Part shown: positions 36,001-51,000 of the stretch, piece by piece
Numbering within the stretch: the stretch's first letter is position 1
Layout: every line of letters begins with the position of its first letter
NCBI RefSeq assembly: GCF_019649055.1
Contig: NW_026570248.1
Coordinates: forward strand, 496,001-560,000
DNA length: 64,000 bases
Direction: 5' to 3'
From: Paramacrobiotus metropolitanus
Taxonomy: Eukaryota > Tardigrada > Eutardigrada > Parachela > Macrobiotidae
Made by a program: the position numbers and the translations under genes
The notes under the pieces: model-generated
Seen by the model: the letters and a program-made list of their open reading frames with translations, nothing else
Database searches by the model: none
What the model was told of the DNA's origin: nothing

Positions 36001-39000
36001 ATGAGGACAGGAGTGAATTTCTGCTGATCAACCGACTCAATGTCGAAGGTATCGCGCACAGCCTGTCGTAGGTGCTCTTCTTCCACGACAACCGTCGTCG
36101 GTGTTACAGGCACGACCGGCACGATCTTCTCCTCTTCGACCGTCTCGTCTTTCGGAGTTACACGGTGCTCAATGCGCTCGTCGACGGGACGCGGCGGTGT
36201 AACTGTCGGTTCAGCTGGTGTCGTTGTGACATCGTGCACGCTGATCGGCGCCACCAGTTCCGGTGCAAACCTTTCACTACCGATCAGTTCCAGTTCTTCA
36301 CGGACGGCACTGATGCCCGGCTGTGTGGGTGTGACATCTGCGGGATGAGGACAGGAGTGAATTTCTGCTGATCAACCGACTCAATGTCGAAGGTATCGCG
36401 CACAGCCTGTCGTAGGTGTTCTTCTTCCACGACAACCGTCGTCGGTGTTACAGGCACGACCGGCACGATCTTCTCCTCTTCGACCGTCTCGTCTTTCGGA
36501 GTTACACGGTGCTCAATGCGCTCGTCGACGGGACGCGGCGGTGTAACTGTCGGTTCAGCTGGTGTCGTTGTGACATCGTGCACGCTGATCGGCGCCACCA
36601 GTTCCGGTGCAAACCTTTCACTACCGATCAGTTCCAGTTCTTCACGGACGGCACTGATGCCCGGCTGTGTGGGTGTGACATCTGCGGGGATGAGGACAGG
36701 AGTGAATTTCTGCTGATCAACCGACTCAATGTCGAAGGTATCGCGCACAGCCTGTCGTAGGTGCTCTTCTTCCACGACAACCGTCGTCGGTGTTACAGGC
36801 ACGACCGGCACGATCTTCTCCTCTTCGACCGTCTCGTCTTTCGGAGTTACACGGTGCTCAATGCGCTCGTCGACGGGACGCGGCGGTGTAACTGTCGGTT
36901 CAGCTGGTGTCGTTGTGACATCGTGCACGCTGATCGGCGCCACCAGTTCCGGTGCAAACCTTTCACTACCGATCAGTTCCAGTTCTTCACGGACGGCACT
37001 GATGCCCGGCTGTGTGGGTGTGACATCTGCGGGGATGAGGACAGGAGTGAATTTCTGCTGATCAACCGACTCAATGTCGAAGGTATCGCGCACAGCCTGT
37101 CGTAGGTGCTCTTCTTCCACGACAACCGTCGTCGGTGTTACAGGCACGACCGGCACGATCTTCTCCTCTTCGACCGTCTCGTCTTTCGGAGTTACACGGT
37201 GCTCAATGCGCTCGTCGACGGGACGCGGCGGTGTAACTGTCGGTTCAGCTGGTGTCGTTGTGACATCGTGCACGCTGATCGGCGCCACCAGTTCCGGTGC
37301 AAACCTTTCACTACCGATCAGTTCCAGTTCTTCACGGACGGCACTGATGCCCGGCTGTGTGGGTGTGACATCTGCGGGGATGAGGACAGGAGTGAATTTC
37401 TGCTGATCAACCGACTCAATGTCGAAGGTATCGCGCACAGCCTGTCGTAGGTGCTCTTCTTCCACGACAACCGTCGTCGGTGTTACAGGCACGACCGGCA
37501 CGATCTTCTCCTCTTCGACCGTCTCGTCTTTCGGAGTTACACGGTGCTCAATGCGCTCGTCGACGGGACGCGGCGGTGTAACTGTCGGTTCAGCTGGTGT
37601 CGTTGTGACATCGTGCACGCTGATCGGCGCCACCAGTTCCGGTGCAAACCTTTCACTACCGATCAGTTCCAGTTCTTCACGGACGGCACTGATGCCCGGC
37701 TGTGTGGGTGTGACATCTGCGGGGATGAGGACAGGAGTGAATTTCTGCTGATCAACCGACTCAATGTCGAAGGTATCGCGCACAGCCTGTCGTAGGTGCT
37801 CTTCTTCCACGACAACCGTCGTCGGTGTTACAGGCACGACCGGCACGATCTTCTCCTCTTCGACCGTCTCGTCTTTCGGAGTTACACGGTGCTCAATGCG
37901 CTCGTCGACGGGACGCGGCGGTGTAACTGTCGGTTCAGCTGGTGTCGTTGTGACATCGTGCACGCTGATCGGCGCCACCAGTTCCGGTGCAAACCTTTCA
38001 CTACCGATCAGTTCCAGTTCTTCACGGACGGCACTGATGCCCGGCTGTGGGTGTGACATCTGCGGGGATGAGGACAGGAGTGAATTTCTGCTGATCAACC
38101 GACTCAATGTCGAAGGTATCGCGCACAGCCTGTCGTAGGTGCTCTTCTTCCACGACAACCGTCGTCGGTGTTACAGGCACGACCGGCACGATCTTCTCCT
38201 CTTCGACCGTCTCGTCTTTCGGAGTTACACGGTGCTCAATGCGCTCGTCGACGGGACGCGGCGGTGTAACTGTCGGTTCAGCTGGTGTCGTTGTGACATC
38301 GTGCACGCTGATCGGCGCCACCAGTTCCGGTGCAAACCTTTCACTACCGATCAGTTCCAGTTCTTCACGGACGGCACTGATGCCCGGCTGTGTGGGTGTG
38401 ACATCTGCGGGGATGAGGACAGGAGTGAATTTCTGCTGATCAACCGACTCAATGTCGAAGGTATCGCGCACAGCCTGTCGTAGGTGCTCTTCTTCCACGA
38501 CAACCGTCGTCGGTGTTACAGGCACGACCGGCACGATCTTCTCCTCTTCGACCGTCTCGTCTTTCGGAGTTACACGGTGCTCAATGCGCTCGTCGACGGG
38601 ACGCGGCGGTGTAACTGTCGGTTCAGCTGGTGTCGTTGTGACATCGTGCACGCTGATCGGCGCCACCAGTTCCGGTGCAAACCTTTCACTACCGATCAGT
38701 TCCAGTTCTTCACGGACGGCACTGATGCCCGGCTGTGTGGGTGTGACATCTGCGGGGATGAGGACAGGAGTGAATTTCTGCTGATCAACCGACTCAATGT
38801 CGAAGGTATCGCGCACAGCCTGTCGTAGGTGCTCTTCTTCCACGACAACCGTCGTCGGTGTTACAGGCACGACCGGCACGATCTTCTCCTCTTCGACCGT
38901 CTCGTCTTTCGGAGTTACACGGTGCTCAATGCGCTCGTCGACGGGACGCGGCGGTGTAACTGTCGGTTCAGCTGGTGTCGTTGTGACATCGTGCACGCTG

Positions 39001-42000
39001 ATCGGCGCCACCAGTTCCGGTGCAAACCTTTCACTACCGATCAGTTCCAGTTCTTCACGGACGGCACTGATGCCCGGCTGTGTGGGTGTGACATCTGCGG
39101 GGATGAGGACAGGAGTGAATTTCTGCTGATCAACCGACTCAATGTCGAAGGTATCGCGCACAGCCTGTCGTAGGTGCTCTTCTTCCACGACAACCGTCGT
39201 CGGTGTTACAGGCACGACCGGCACGATCTTCTCCTCTTCGACCGTCTCGTCTTTCGGAGTTACACGGTGCTCAATGCGCTCGTCGACGGGACGCGGCGGT
39301 GTAACTGTCGGTTCAGCTGGTGTCGTTGTGACATCGTGCACGCTGATCGGCGCCACCAGTTCCGGTGCAAACCTTTCACTACCGATCAGTTCCAGTTCTT
39401 CACGGACGGCACTGATGCCCGGCTGTGTGGGTGTGACATCTGCGGGGATGAGGACAGGAGTGAATTTCTGCTGATCAACCGACTCAATGTCGAAGGTATC
39501 GCGCACAGCCTGTCGTAGGTGCTCTTCTTCCACGACAACCGTCGTCGGTGTTACAGGCACGACCGGCACGATCTTCTCCTCTTCGACCGTCTCGTCTTTC
39601 GGAGTTACACGGTGCTCAATGCGCTCGTCGACGGGACGCGGCGGTGTAACTGTCGGTTCAGCTGGTGTCGTTGTGACATCGTGCACGCTGATCGGCGCCA
39701 CCAGTTCCGGTGCAAACCTTTCACTACCGATCAGTTCCAGTTCTTCACGGACGGCACTGATGCCCGGCTGTGTGGGTGTGACATCTGCGGGGATGAGGAC
39801 AGGAGTGAATTTCTGCTGATCAACCGACTCAATGTCGAAGGTATCGCGCACAGCCTGTCGTAGGTGCTCTTCTTCCACGACAACCGTCGTCGGTGTTACA
39901 GGCACGACCGGCACGATCTTCTCCTCTTCGACCGTCTCGTCTTTCGGAGTTACACGGTGCTCAATGCGCTCGTCGACGGGACGCGGCGGTGTAACTGTCG
40001 GTTCAGCTGGTGTCGTTGTGACATCGTGCACGCTGATCGGCGCCACCAGTTCCGGTGCAAACCTTTCACTACCGATCAGTTCCAGTTCTTCACGGACGGC
40101 ACTGATGCCCGGCTGTGTGGGTGTGACATCTGCGGGATGAGGACAGGAGTGAATTTCTGCTGATCAACCGACTCAATGTCGAAGGTATCGCGCACAGCCT
40201 GTCGTAGGTGCTCTTCTTCCACGACAACCGTCGTCGGTGTTACAGGCACGACCGGCACGATCTTCTCCTCTTCGACCGTCTCGTCTTTCGGAGTTACACG
40301 GTGCTCAATGCGCTCGTCGACGGGACGCGGCGGTGTAACTGTCGGTTCAGCTGGTGTCGTTGTGACATCGTGCACGCTGATCGGCGCCACCAGTTCCGGT
40401 GCAAACCTTTCACTACCGATCAGTTCCAGTTCTTCACGGACGGCACTGATGCCCGGCTGTGTGGTGTGACATCTGCGGGGATGAGGACAGGAGTGAATTT
40501 CTGCTGATCAACCGACTCAATGTCGAAGGTATCGCGCACAGCCTGTCGTAGGTGCTCTTCTTCCACGACAACCGTCGTCGGTGTTACAGGCACGACCGGC
40601 ACGATCTTCTCCTCTTCGACCGTCTCGTCTTTCGGAGTTACACGGTGCTCAATGCGCTCGTCGACGGGACGCGGCGGTGTAACTGTCGGTTCAGCTGGTG
40701 TCGTTGTGACATCGTGCACGCTGATCGGCGCCACCAGTTCCGGTGCAAACCTTTCACTACCGATCAGTTCCAGTTCTTCACGGACGGCACTGATGCCCGG
40801 CTGTGTGGGTGTGACATCTGCGGGGATGAGGACAGGAGTGAATTTCTGCTGATCAACCGACTCAATGTCGAAGGTATCGCGCACAGCCTGTCGTAGGTGC
40901 TCTTCTTCCACGACAACCGTCGTCGGTGTTACAGGCACGACCGGCACGATCTTCTCCTCTTCGACCGTCTCGTCTTTCGGAGTTACACGGTGCTCAATGC
41001 GCTCGTCGACGGGACGCGGCGGTGTAACTGTCGGTTCAGCTGGTGTCGTTGTGACATCGTGCACGCTGATCGGCGCCACCAGTTCCGGTGCAAACCTTTC
41101 ACTACCGATCAGTTCCAGTTCTTCACGGACGGCACTGATGCCCGGCTGTGTGGGTGTGACATCTGCGGGATGAGGACAGGAGTGAATTTCTGCTGATCAA
41201 CCGACTCAATGTCGAAGGTATCGCGCACAGCCTGTCGTAGGTGCTCTTCTTCCACGACAACCGTCGTCGGTGTTACAGGCACGACCGGCACGATCTTCTC
41301 CTCTTCGACCGTCTCGTCTTTCGGAGTTACACGGTGCTCAATGCGCTCGTCGACGGGACGCGGCGGTGTAACTGTCGGTTCAGCTGGTGTCGTTGTGACA
41401 TCGTGCACGCTGATCGGCGCCACCAGTTCCGGTGCAAACCTTTCACTACCGATCAGTTCCAGTTCTTCACGGACGGCACTGATGCCCGGCTGTGTGGGTG
41501 TGACATCTGCGGGGATGAGGACAGGAGTGAATTTCTGCTGATCAACCGACTCAATGTCGAAGGTATCGCGCACAGCCTGTCGTAGGTGCTCTTCTTCCAC
41601 GACAACCGTCGTCGGTGTTACAGGCACGACCGGCACGATCTTCTCCTCTTCGACCGTCTCGTCTTTCGGAGTTACACGGTGCTCAATGCGCTCGTCGACG
41701 GGACGCGGCGGTGTAACTGTCGGTTCAGCTGGTGTCGTTGTGACATCGTGCACGCTGATCGGCGCCACCAGTTCCGGTGCAAACCTTTCACTACCGATCA
41801 GTTCCAGTTCTTCACGGACGGCACTGATGCCCGGCTGTGTGGGTGTGACATCTGCGGGGATGAGGACAGGAGTGAATTTCTGCTGATCAACCGACTCAAT
41901 GTCGAAGGTATCGCGCACAGCCTGTCGTAGGTGCTCTTCTTCCACGACAACCGTCGTCGGTGTTACAGGCACGACCGGCACGATCTTCTCCTCTTCGACC

Positions 42001-45000
42001 GTCTCGTCTTTCGGAGTTACACGGTGCTCAATGCGCTCGTCGACGGGACGCGGCGGTGTAACTGTCGGTTCAGCTGGTGTCGTTGTGACATCGTGCACGC
42101 TGATCGGCGCCACCAGTTCCGGTGCAAACCTTTCACTACCGATCAGTTCCAGTTCTTCACGGACGGCACTGATGCCCGGCTGTGTGGGTGTGACATCTGC
42201 GGGGATGAGGACAGGAGTGAATTTCTGCTGATCAACCGACTCAATGTCGAAGGTATCGCGCACAGCCTGTCGTAGGTGCTCTTCTTCCACGACAACCGTC
42301 GTCGGTGTTACAGGCACGACCGGCACGATCTTCTCCTCTTCGACCGTCTCGTCTTTCGGAGTTACACGGTGCTCAATGCGCTCGTCGACGGGACGCGGCG
42401 GTGTAACTGTCGGTTCAGCTGGTGTCGTTGTGACATCGTGCACGCTGATCGGCGCCACCAGTTCCGGTGCAAACCTTTCACTACCGATCAGTTCCAGTTC
42501 TTCACGGACGGCACTGATGCCCGGCTGTGTGGGTGTGACATCTGCGGGGATGAGGACAGGAGTGAATTTCTGCTGATCAACCGACTCAATGTCGAAGGTA
42601 TCGCGCACAGCCTGTCGTAGGTGCTCTTCTTCCACGACAACCGTCGTCGGTGTTACAGGCACGACCGGCACGATCTTCTCCTCTTCGACCGTCTCGTCTT
42701 TCGGAGTTACACGGTGCTCAATGCGCTCGTCGACGGGACGCGGCGGTGTAACTGTCGGTTCAGCTGGTGTCGTTGTGACATCGTGCACGCTGATCGGCGC
42801 CACCAGTTCCGGTGCAAACCTTTCACTACCGATCAGTTCCAGTTCTTCACGGACGGCACTGATGCCCGGCTGTGTGGGTGTGACATCTGCGGGGATGAGG
42901 ACAGGAGTGAATTTCTGCTGATCAACCGACTCAATGTCGAAGGTATCGCGCACAGCCTGTCGTAGGTGCTCTTCTTCCACGACAACCGTCGTCGGTGTTA
43001 CAGGCACGACCGGCACGATCTTCTCCTCTTCGACCGTCTCGTCTTTCGGAGTTACACGGTGCTCAATGCGCTCGTCGACGGGACGCGGCGGTGTAACTGT
43101 CGGTTCAGCTGGTGTCGTTGTGACATCGTGCACGCTGATCGGCGCCACCAGTTCCGGTGCAAACCTTTCACTACCGATCAGTTCCAGTTCTTCACGGACG
43201 GCACTGATGCCCGGCTGTGTGGGTGTGACATCTGCGGGGATGAGGACAGGAGTGAATTTCTGCTGATCAACCGACTCAATGTCGAAGGTATCGCGCACAG
43301 CCTGTCGTAGGTGCTCTTCTTCCACGACAACCGTCGTCGGTGTTACAGGCACGACCGGCACGATCTTCTCCTCTTCGACCGTCTCGTCTTTCGGAGTTAC
43401 ACGGTGCTCAATGCGCTCGTCGACGGGACGCGGCGGTGTAACTGTCGGTTCAGCTGGTGTCGTTGTGACATCGTGCACGCTGATCGGCGCCACCAGTTCC
43501 GGTGCAAACCTTTCACTACCGATCAGTTCCAGTTCTTCACGGACGGCACTGATGCCCGGCTGTGTGGGTGTGACATCTGCGGGGATGAGGACAGGAGTGA
43601 ATTTCTGCTGATCAACCGACTCAATGTCGAAGGTATCGCGCACAGCCTGTCGTAGGTGCTCTTCTTCCACGACAACCGTCGTCGGTGTTACAGGCACGAC
43701 CGGCACGATCTTCTCCTCTTCGACCGTCTCGTCTTTCGGAGTTACACGGTGCTCAATGCGCTCGTCGACGGGACGCGGCGGTGTAACTGTCGGTTCAGCT
43801 GGTGTCGTTGTGACATCGTGCACGCTGATCGGCGCCACCAGTTCCGGTGCAAACCTTTCACTACCGATCAGTTCCAGTTCTTCACGGACGGCACTGATGC
43901 CCGGCTGTGTGGGTGTGACATCTGCGGGGATGAGGACAGGAGTGAATTTCTGCTGATCAACCGACTCAATGTCGAAGGTATCGCGCACAGCCTGTCGTAG
44001 GTGCTCTTCTTCCACGACAACCGTCGTCGGTGTTACAGGCACGACCGGCACGATCTTCTCCTCTTCGACCGTCTCGTCTTTCGGAGTTACACGGTGCTCA
44101 ATGCGCTCGTCGACGGGACGCGGCGGTGTAACTGTCGGTTCAGCTGGTGTCGTTGTGACATCGTGCACGCTGATCGGCGCCACCAGTTCCGGTGCAAACC
44201 TTTCACTACCGATCAGTTCCAGTTCTTCACGGACGGCACTGATGCCCGGCTGTGTGGGTGTGACATCTGCGGGGATGAGGACAGGAGTGAATTTCTGCTG
44301 ATCAACCGACTCAATGTCGAAGGTATCGCGCACAGCCTGTCGTAGGTGCTCTTCTTCCACGACAACCGTCGTCGGTGTTACAGGCACGACCGGCACGATC
44401 TTCTCCTCTTCGACCGTCTCGTCTTTCGGAGTTACACGGTGCTCAATGCGCTCGTCGACGGGACGCGGCGGTGTAACTGTCGGTTCAGCTGGTGTCGTTG
44501 TGACATCGTGCACGCTGATCGGCGCCACCAGTTCCGGTGCAAACCTTTCACTACCGATCAGTTCCAGTTCTTCACGGACGGCACTGATGCCCGGCTGTGT
44601 GGGTGTGACATCTGCGGGGATGAGGACAGGAGTGAATTTCTGCTGATCAACCGACTCAATGTCGAAGGTATCGCGCACAGCCTGTCGTAGGTGCTCTTCT
44701 TCCACGACAACCGTCGTCGGTGTTACAGGCACGACCGGCACGATCTTCTCCTCTTCGACCGTCTCGTCTTTCGGAGTTACACGGTGCTCAATGCGCTCGT
44801 CGACGGGACGCGGCGGTGTAACTGTCGGTTCAGCTGGTGTCGTTGTGACATCGTGCACGCTGATCGGCGCCACCAGTTCCGGTGCAAACCTTTCACTACC
44901 GATCAGTTCCAGTTCTTCACGGACGGCACTGATGCCCGGCTGTGTGGGTGTGACATCTGCGGGGATGAGGACAGGAGTGAATTTCTGCTGATCAACCGAC

Positions 45001-48000
45001 TCAATGTCGAAGGTATCGCGCACAGCCTGTCGTAGGTGCTCTTCTTCCACGACAACCGTCGTCGGTGTTACAGGCACGACCGGCACGATCTTCTCCTCTT
45101 CGACCGTCTCGTCTTTCGGAGTTACACGGTGCTCAATGCGCTCGTCGACGGGACGCGGCGGTGTAACTGTCGGTTCAGCTGGTGTCGTTGTGACATCGTG
45201 CACGCTGATCGGCGCCACCAGTTCCGGTGCAAACCTTTCACTACCGATCAGTTCCAGTTCTTCACGGACGGCACTGATGCCCGGCTGTGTGGGTGTGACA
45301 TCTGCGGGGATGAGGACAGGAGTGAATTTCTGCTGATCAACCGACTCAATGTCGAAGGTATCGCGCACAGCCTGTCGTAGGTGCTCTTCTTCCACGACAA
45401 CCGTCGTCGGTGTTACAGGCACGACCGGCACGATCTTCTCCTCTTCGACCGTCTCGTCTTTCGGAGTTACACGGTGCTCAATGCGCTCGTCGACGGGACG
45501 CGGCGGTGTAACTGTCGGTTCAGCTGGTGTCGTTGTGACATCGTGCACGCTGATCGGCGCCACCAGTTCCGGTGCAAACCTTTCACTACCGATCAGTTCC
45601 AGTTCTTCACGGACGGCACTGATGCCCGGCTGTGTGGGTGTGACATCTGCGGGGATGAGGACAGGAGTGAATTTCTGCTGATCAACCGACTCAATGTCGA
45701 AGGTATCGCGCACAGCCTGTCGTAGGTGCTCTTCTTCCACGACAACCGTCGTCGGTGTTACAGGCACGACCGGCACGATCTTCTCCTCTTCGACCGTCTC
45801 GTCTTTCGGAGTTACACGGTGCTCAATGCGCTCGTCGACGGGACGCGGCGGTGTAACTGTCGGTTCAGCTGGTGTCGTTGTGACATCGTGCACGCTGATC
45901 GGCGCCACCAGTTCCGGTGCAAACCTTTCACTACCGATCAGTTCCAGTTCTTCACGGACGGCACTGATGCCCGGCTGTGTGGGTGTGACATCTGCGGGGA
46001 TGAGGACAGGAGTGAATTTCTGCTGATCAACCGACTCAATGTCGAAGGTATCGCGCACAGCCTGTCGTAGGTGCTCTTCTTCCACGACAACCGTCGTCGG
46101 TGTTACAGGCACGACCGGCACGATCTTCTCCTCTTCGACCGTCTCGTCTTTCGGAGTTACACGGTGCTCAATGCGCTCGTCGACGGGACGCGGCGGTGTA
46201 ACTGTCGGTTCAGCTGGTGTCGTTGTGACATCGTGCACGCTGATCGGCGCCACCAGTTCCGGTGCAAACCTTTCACTACCGATCAGTTCCAGTTCTTCAC
46301 GGACGGCACTGATGCCCGGCTGTGTGGGTGTGACATCTGCGGGGATGAGGACAGGAGTGAATTTCTGCTGATCAACCGACTCAATGTCGAAGGTATCGCG
46401 CACAGCCTGTCGTAGGTGCTCTTCTTCCACGACAACCGTCGTCGGTGTTACAGGCACGACCGGCACGATCTTCTCCTCTTCGACCGTCTCGTCTTTCGGA
46501 GTTACACGGTGCTCAATGCGCTCGTCGACGGGACGCGGCGGTGTAACTGTCGGTTCAGCTGGTGTCGTTGTGACATCGTGCACGCTGATCGGCGCCACCA
46601 GTTCCGGTGCAAACCTTTCACTACCGATCAGTTCCAGTTCTTCACGGACGGCACTGATGCCCGGCTGTGTGGGTGTGACATCTGCGGGGATGAGGACAGG
46701 AGTGAATTTCTGCTGATCAACCGACTCAATGTCGAAGGTATCGCGCACAGCCTGTCGTAGGTGCTCTTCTTCCACGACAACCGTCGTCGGTGTTACAGGC
46801 ACGACCGGCACGATCTTCTCCTCTTCGACCGTCTCGTCTTTCGGAGTTACACGGTGCTCAATGCGCTCGTCGACGGGACGCGGCGGTGTAACTGTCGGTT
46901 CAGCTGGTGTCGTTGTGACATCGTGCACGCTGATCGGCGCCACCAGTTCCGGTGCAAACCTTTCACTACCGATCAGTTCCAGTTCTTCACGGACGGCACT
47001 GATGCCCGGCTGTGTGGGTGTGACATCTGCGGGGATGAGGACAGGAGTGAATTTCTGCTGATCAACCGACTCAATGTCGAAGGTATCGCGCACAGCCTGT
47101 CGTAGGTGCTCTTCTTCCACGACAACCGTCGTCGGTGTTACAGGCACGACCGGCACGATCTTCTCCTCTTCGACCGTCTCGTCTTTCGGAGTTACACGGT
47201 GCTCAATGCGCTCGTCGACGGGACGCGGCGGTGTAACTGTCGGTTCAGCTGGTGTCGTTGTGACATCGTGCACGCTGATCGGCGCCACCAGTTCCGGTGC
47301 AAACCTTTCACTACCGATCAGTTCCAGTTCTTCACGGACGGCACTGATGCCCGGCTGTGTGGGTGTGACATCTGCGGGGATGAGGACAGGAGTGAATTTC
47401 TGCTGATCAACCGACTCAATGTCGAAGGTATCGCGCACAGCCTGTCGTAGGTGCTCTTCTTCCACGACAACCGTCGTCGGTGTTACAGGCACGACCGGCA
47501 CGATCTTCTCCTCTTCGACCGTCTCGTCTTTCGGAGTTACACGGTGCTCAATGCGCTCGTCGACGGGACGCGGCGGTGTAACTGTCGGTTCAGCTGGTGT
47601 CGTTGTGACATCGTGCACGCTGATCGGCGCCACCAGTTCCGGTGCAAACCTTTCACTACCGATCAGTTCCAGTTCTTCACGGACGGCACTGATGCCCGGC
47701 TGTGTGGGTGTGACATCTGCGGGGATGAGGACAGGAGTGAATTTCTGCTGATCAACCGACTCAATGTCGAAGGTATCGCGCACAGCCTGTCGTAGGTGCT
47801 CTTCTTCCACGACAACCGTCGTCGGTGTTACAGGCACGACCGGCACGATCTTCTCCTCTTCGACCGTCTCGTCTTTCGGAGTTACACGGTGCTCAATGCG
47901 CTCGTCGACGGGACGCGGCGGTGTAACTGTCGGTTCAGCTGGTGTCGTTGTGACATCGTGCACGCTGATCGGCGCCACCAGTTCCGGTGCAAACCTTTCA

Positions 48001-51000
48001 CTACCGATCAGTTCCAGTTCTTCACGGACGGCACTGATGCCCGGCTGTGTGGGTGTGACATCTGCGGGGATGAGGACAGGAGTGAATTTCTGCTGATCAA
48101 CCGACTCAATGTCGAAGGTATCGCGCACAGCCTGTCGTAGGTGCTCTTCTTCCACGACAACCGTCGTCGGTGTTACAGGCACGACCGGCACGATCTTCTC
48201 CTCTTCGACCGTCTCGTCTTTCGGAGTTACACGGTGCTCAATGCGCTCGTCGACGGGACGCGGCGGTGTAACTGTCGGTTCAGCTGGTGTCGTTGTGACA
48301 TCGTGCACGCTGATCGGCGCCACCAGTTCCGGTGCAAACCTTTCACTACCGATCAGTTCCAGTTCTTCACGGACGGCACTGATGCCCGGCTGTGTGGGTG
48401 TGACATCTGCGGGGATGAGGACAGGAGTGAATTTCTGCTGATCAACCGACTCAATGTCGAAGGTATCGCGCACAGCCTGTCGTAGGTGCTCTTCTTCCAC
48501 GACAACCGTCGTCGGTGTTACAGGCACGACCGGCACGATCTTCTCCTCTTCGACCGTCTCGTCTTTCGGAGTTACACGGTGCTCAATGCGCTCGTCGACG
48601 GGACGCGGCGGTGTAACTGTCGGTTCAGCTGGTGTCGTTGTGACATCGTGCACGCTGATCGGCGCCACCAGTTCCGGTGCAAACCTTTCACTACCGATCA
48701 GTTCCAGTTCTTCACGGACGGCACTGATGCCCGGCTGTGTGGGTGTGACATCTGCGGGGATGAGGACAGGAGTGAATTTCTGCTGATCAACCGACTCAAT
48801 GTCGAAGGTATCGCGCACAGCCTGTCGTAGGTGCTCTTCTTCCACGACAACCGTCGTCGGTGTTACAGGCACGACCGGCACGATCTTCTCCTCTTCGACC
48901 GTCTCGTCTTTCGGAGTTACACGGTGCTCAATGCGCTCGTCGACGGGACGCGGCGGTGTAACTGTCGGTTCAGCTGGTGTCGTTGTGACATCGTGCACGC
49001 TGATCGGCGCCACCAGTTCCGGTGCAAACCTTTCACTACCGATCAGTTCCAGTTCTTCACGGACGGCACTGATGCCCGGCTGTGTGGGTGTGACATCTGC
49101 GGGGATGAGGACAGGAGTGAATTTCTGCTGATCAACCGACTCAATGTCGAAGGTATCGCGCACAGCCTGTCGTAGGTGCTCTTCTTCCACGACAACCGTC
49201 GTCGGTGTTACAGGCACGACCGGCACGATCTTCTCCTCTTCGACCGTCTCGTCTTTCGGAGTTACACGGTGCTCAATGCGCTCGTCGACGGGACGCGGCG
49301 GTGTAACTGTCGGTTCAGCTGGTGTCGTTGTGACATCGTGCACGCTGATCGGCGCCACCAGTTCCGGTGCAAACCTTTCACTACCGATCAGTTCCAGTTC
49401 TTCACGGACGGCACTGATGCCCGGCTGTGTGGGTGTGACATCTGCGGGGATGAGGACAGGAGTGAATTTCTGCTGATCAACCGACTCAATGTCGAAGGTA
49501 TCGCGCACAGCCTGTCGTAGGTGCTCTTCTTCCACGACAACCGTCGTCGGTGTTACAGGCACGACCGGCACGATCTTCTCCTCTTCGACCGTCTCGTCTT
49601 TCGGAGTTACACGGTGCTCAATGCGCTCGTCGACGGGACGCGGCGGTGTAACTGTCGGTTCAGCTGGTGTCGTTGTGACATCGTGCACGCTGATCGGCGC
49701 CACCAGTTCCGGTGCAAACCTTTCACTACCGATCAGTTCCAGTTCTTCACGGACGGCACTGATGCCCGGCTGTGTGGGTGTGACATCTGCGGGGATGAGG
49801 ACAGGAGTGAATTTCTGCTGATCAACCGACTCAATGTCGAAGGTATCGCGCACAGCCTGTCGTAGGTGCTCTTCTTCCACGACAACCGTCGTCGGTGTTA
49901 CAGGCACGACCGGCACGATCTTCTCCTCTTCGACCGTCTCGTCTTTCGGAGTTACACGGTGCTCAATGCGCTCGTCGACGGGACGCGGCGGTGTAACTGT
50001 CGGTTCAGCTGGTGTCGTTGTGACATCGTGCACGCTGATCGGCGCCACCAGTTCCGGTGCAAACCTTTCACTACCGATCAGTTCCAGTTCTTCACGGACG
50101 GCACTGATGCCCGGCTGTGTGGGTGTGACATCTGCGGGGATGAGGACAGGAGTGAATTTCTGCTGATCAACCGACTCAATGTCGAAGGTATCGCGCACAG
50201 CCTGTCGTAGGTGCTCTTCTTCCACGACAACCGTCGTCGGTGTTACAGGCACGACCGGCACGATCTTCTCCTCTTCGACCGTCTCGTCTTTCGGAGTTAC
50301 ACGGTGCTCAATGCGCTCGTCGACGGGACGCGGCGGTGTAACTGTCGGTTCAGCTGGTGTCGTTGTGACATCGTGCACGCTGATCGGCGCCACCAGTTCC
50401 GGTGCAAACCTTTCACTACCGATCAGTTCCAGTTCTTCACGGACGGCACTGATGCCCGGCTGTGTGGGTGTGACATCTGCGGGGATGAGGACAGGAGTGA
50501 ATTTCTGCTGATCAACCGACTCAATGTCGAAGGTATCGCGCACAGCCTGTCGTAGGTGCTCTTCTTCCACGACAACCGTCGTCGGTGTTACAGGCACGAC
50601 CGGCACGATCTTCTCCTCTTCGACCGTCTCGTCTTTCGGAGTTACACGGTGCTCAATGCGCTCGTCGACGGGACGCGGCGGTGTAACTGTCGGTTCAGCT
50701 GGTGTCGTTGTGACATCGTGCACGCTGATCGGCGCCACCAGTTCCGGTGCAAACCTTTCACTACCGATCAGTTCCAGTTCTTCACGGACGGCACTGATGC
50801 CCGGCTGTGTGGGTGTGACATCTGCGGGGATGAGGACAGGAGTGAATTTCTGCTGATCAACCGACTCAATGTCGAAGGTATCGCGCACAGCCTGTCGTAG
50901 GTGCTCTTCTTCCACGACAACCGTCGTCGGTGTTACAGGCACGACCGGCACGATCTTCTCCTCTTCGACCGTCTCGTCTTTCGGAGTTACACGGTGCTCA

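Noticed and set aside
35007-36071. Long plus-strand open frames (up to 354 codons) across the repeat array
   Set aside because: They are antisense shadows repeated once per unit, with Ser/Thr/Arg/Cys-biased composition and no start or splice context. They exist because the unit length is a multiple of three.
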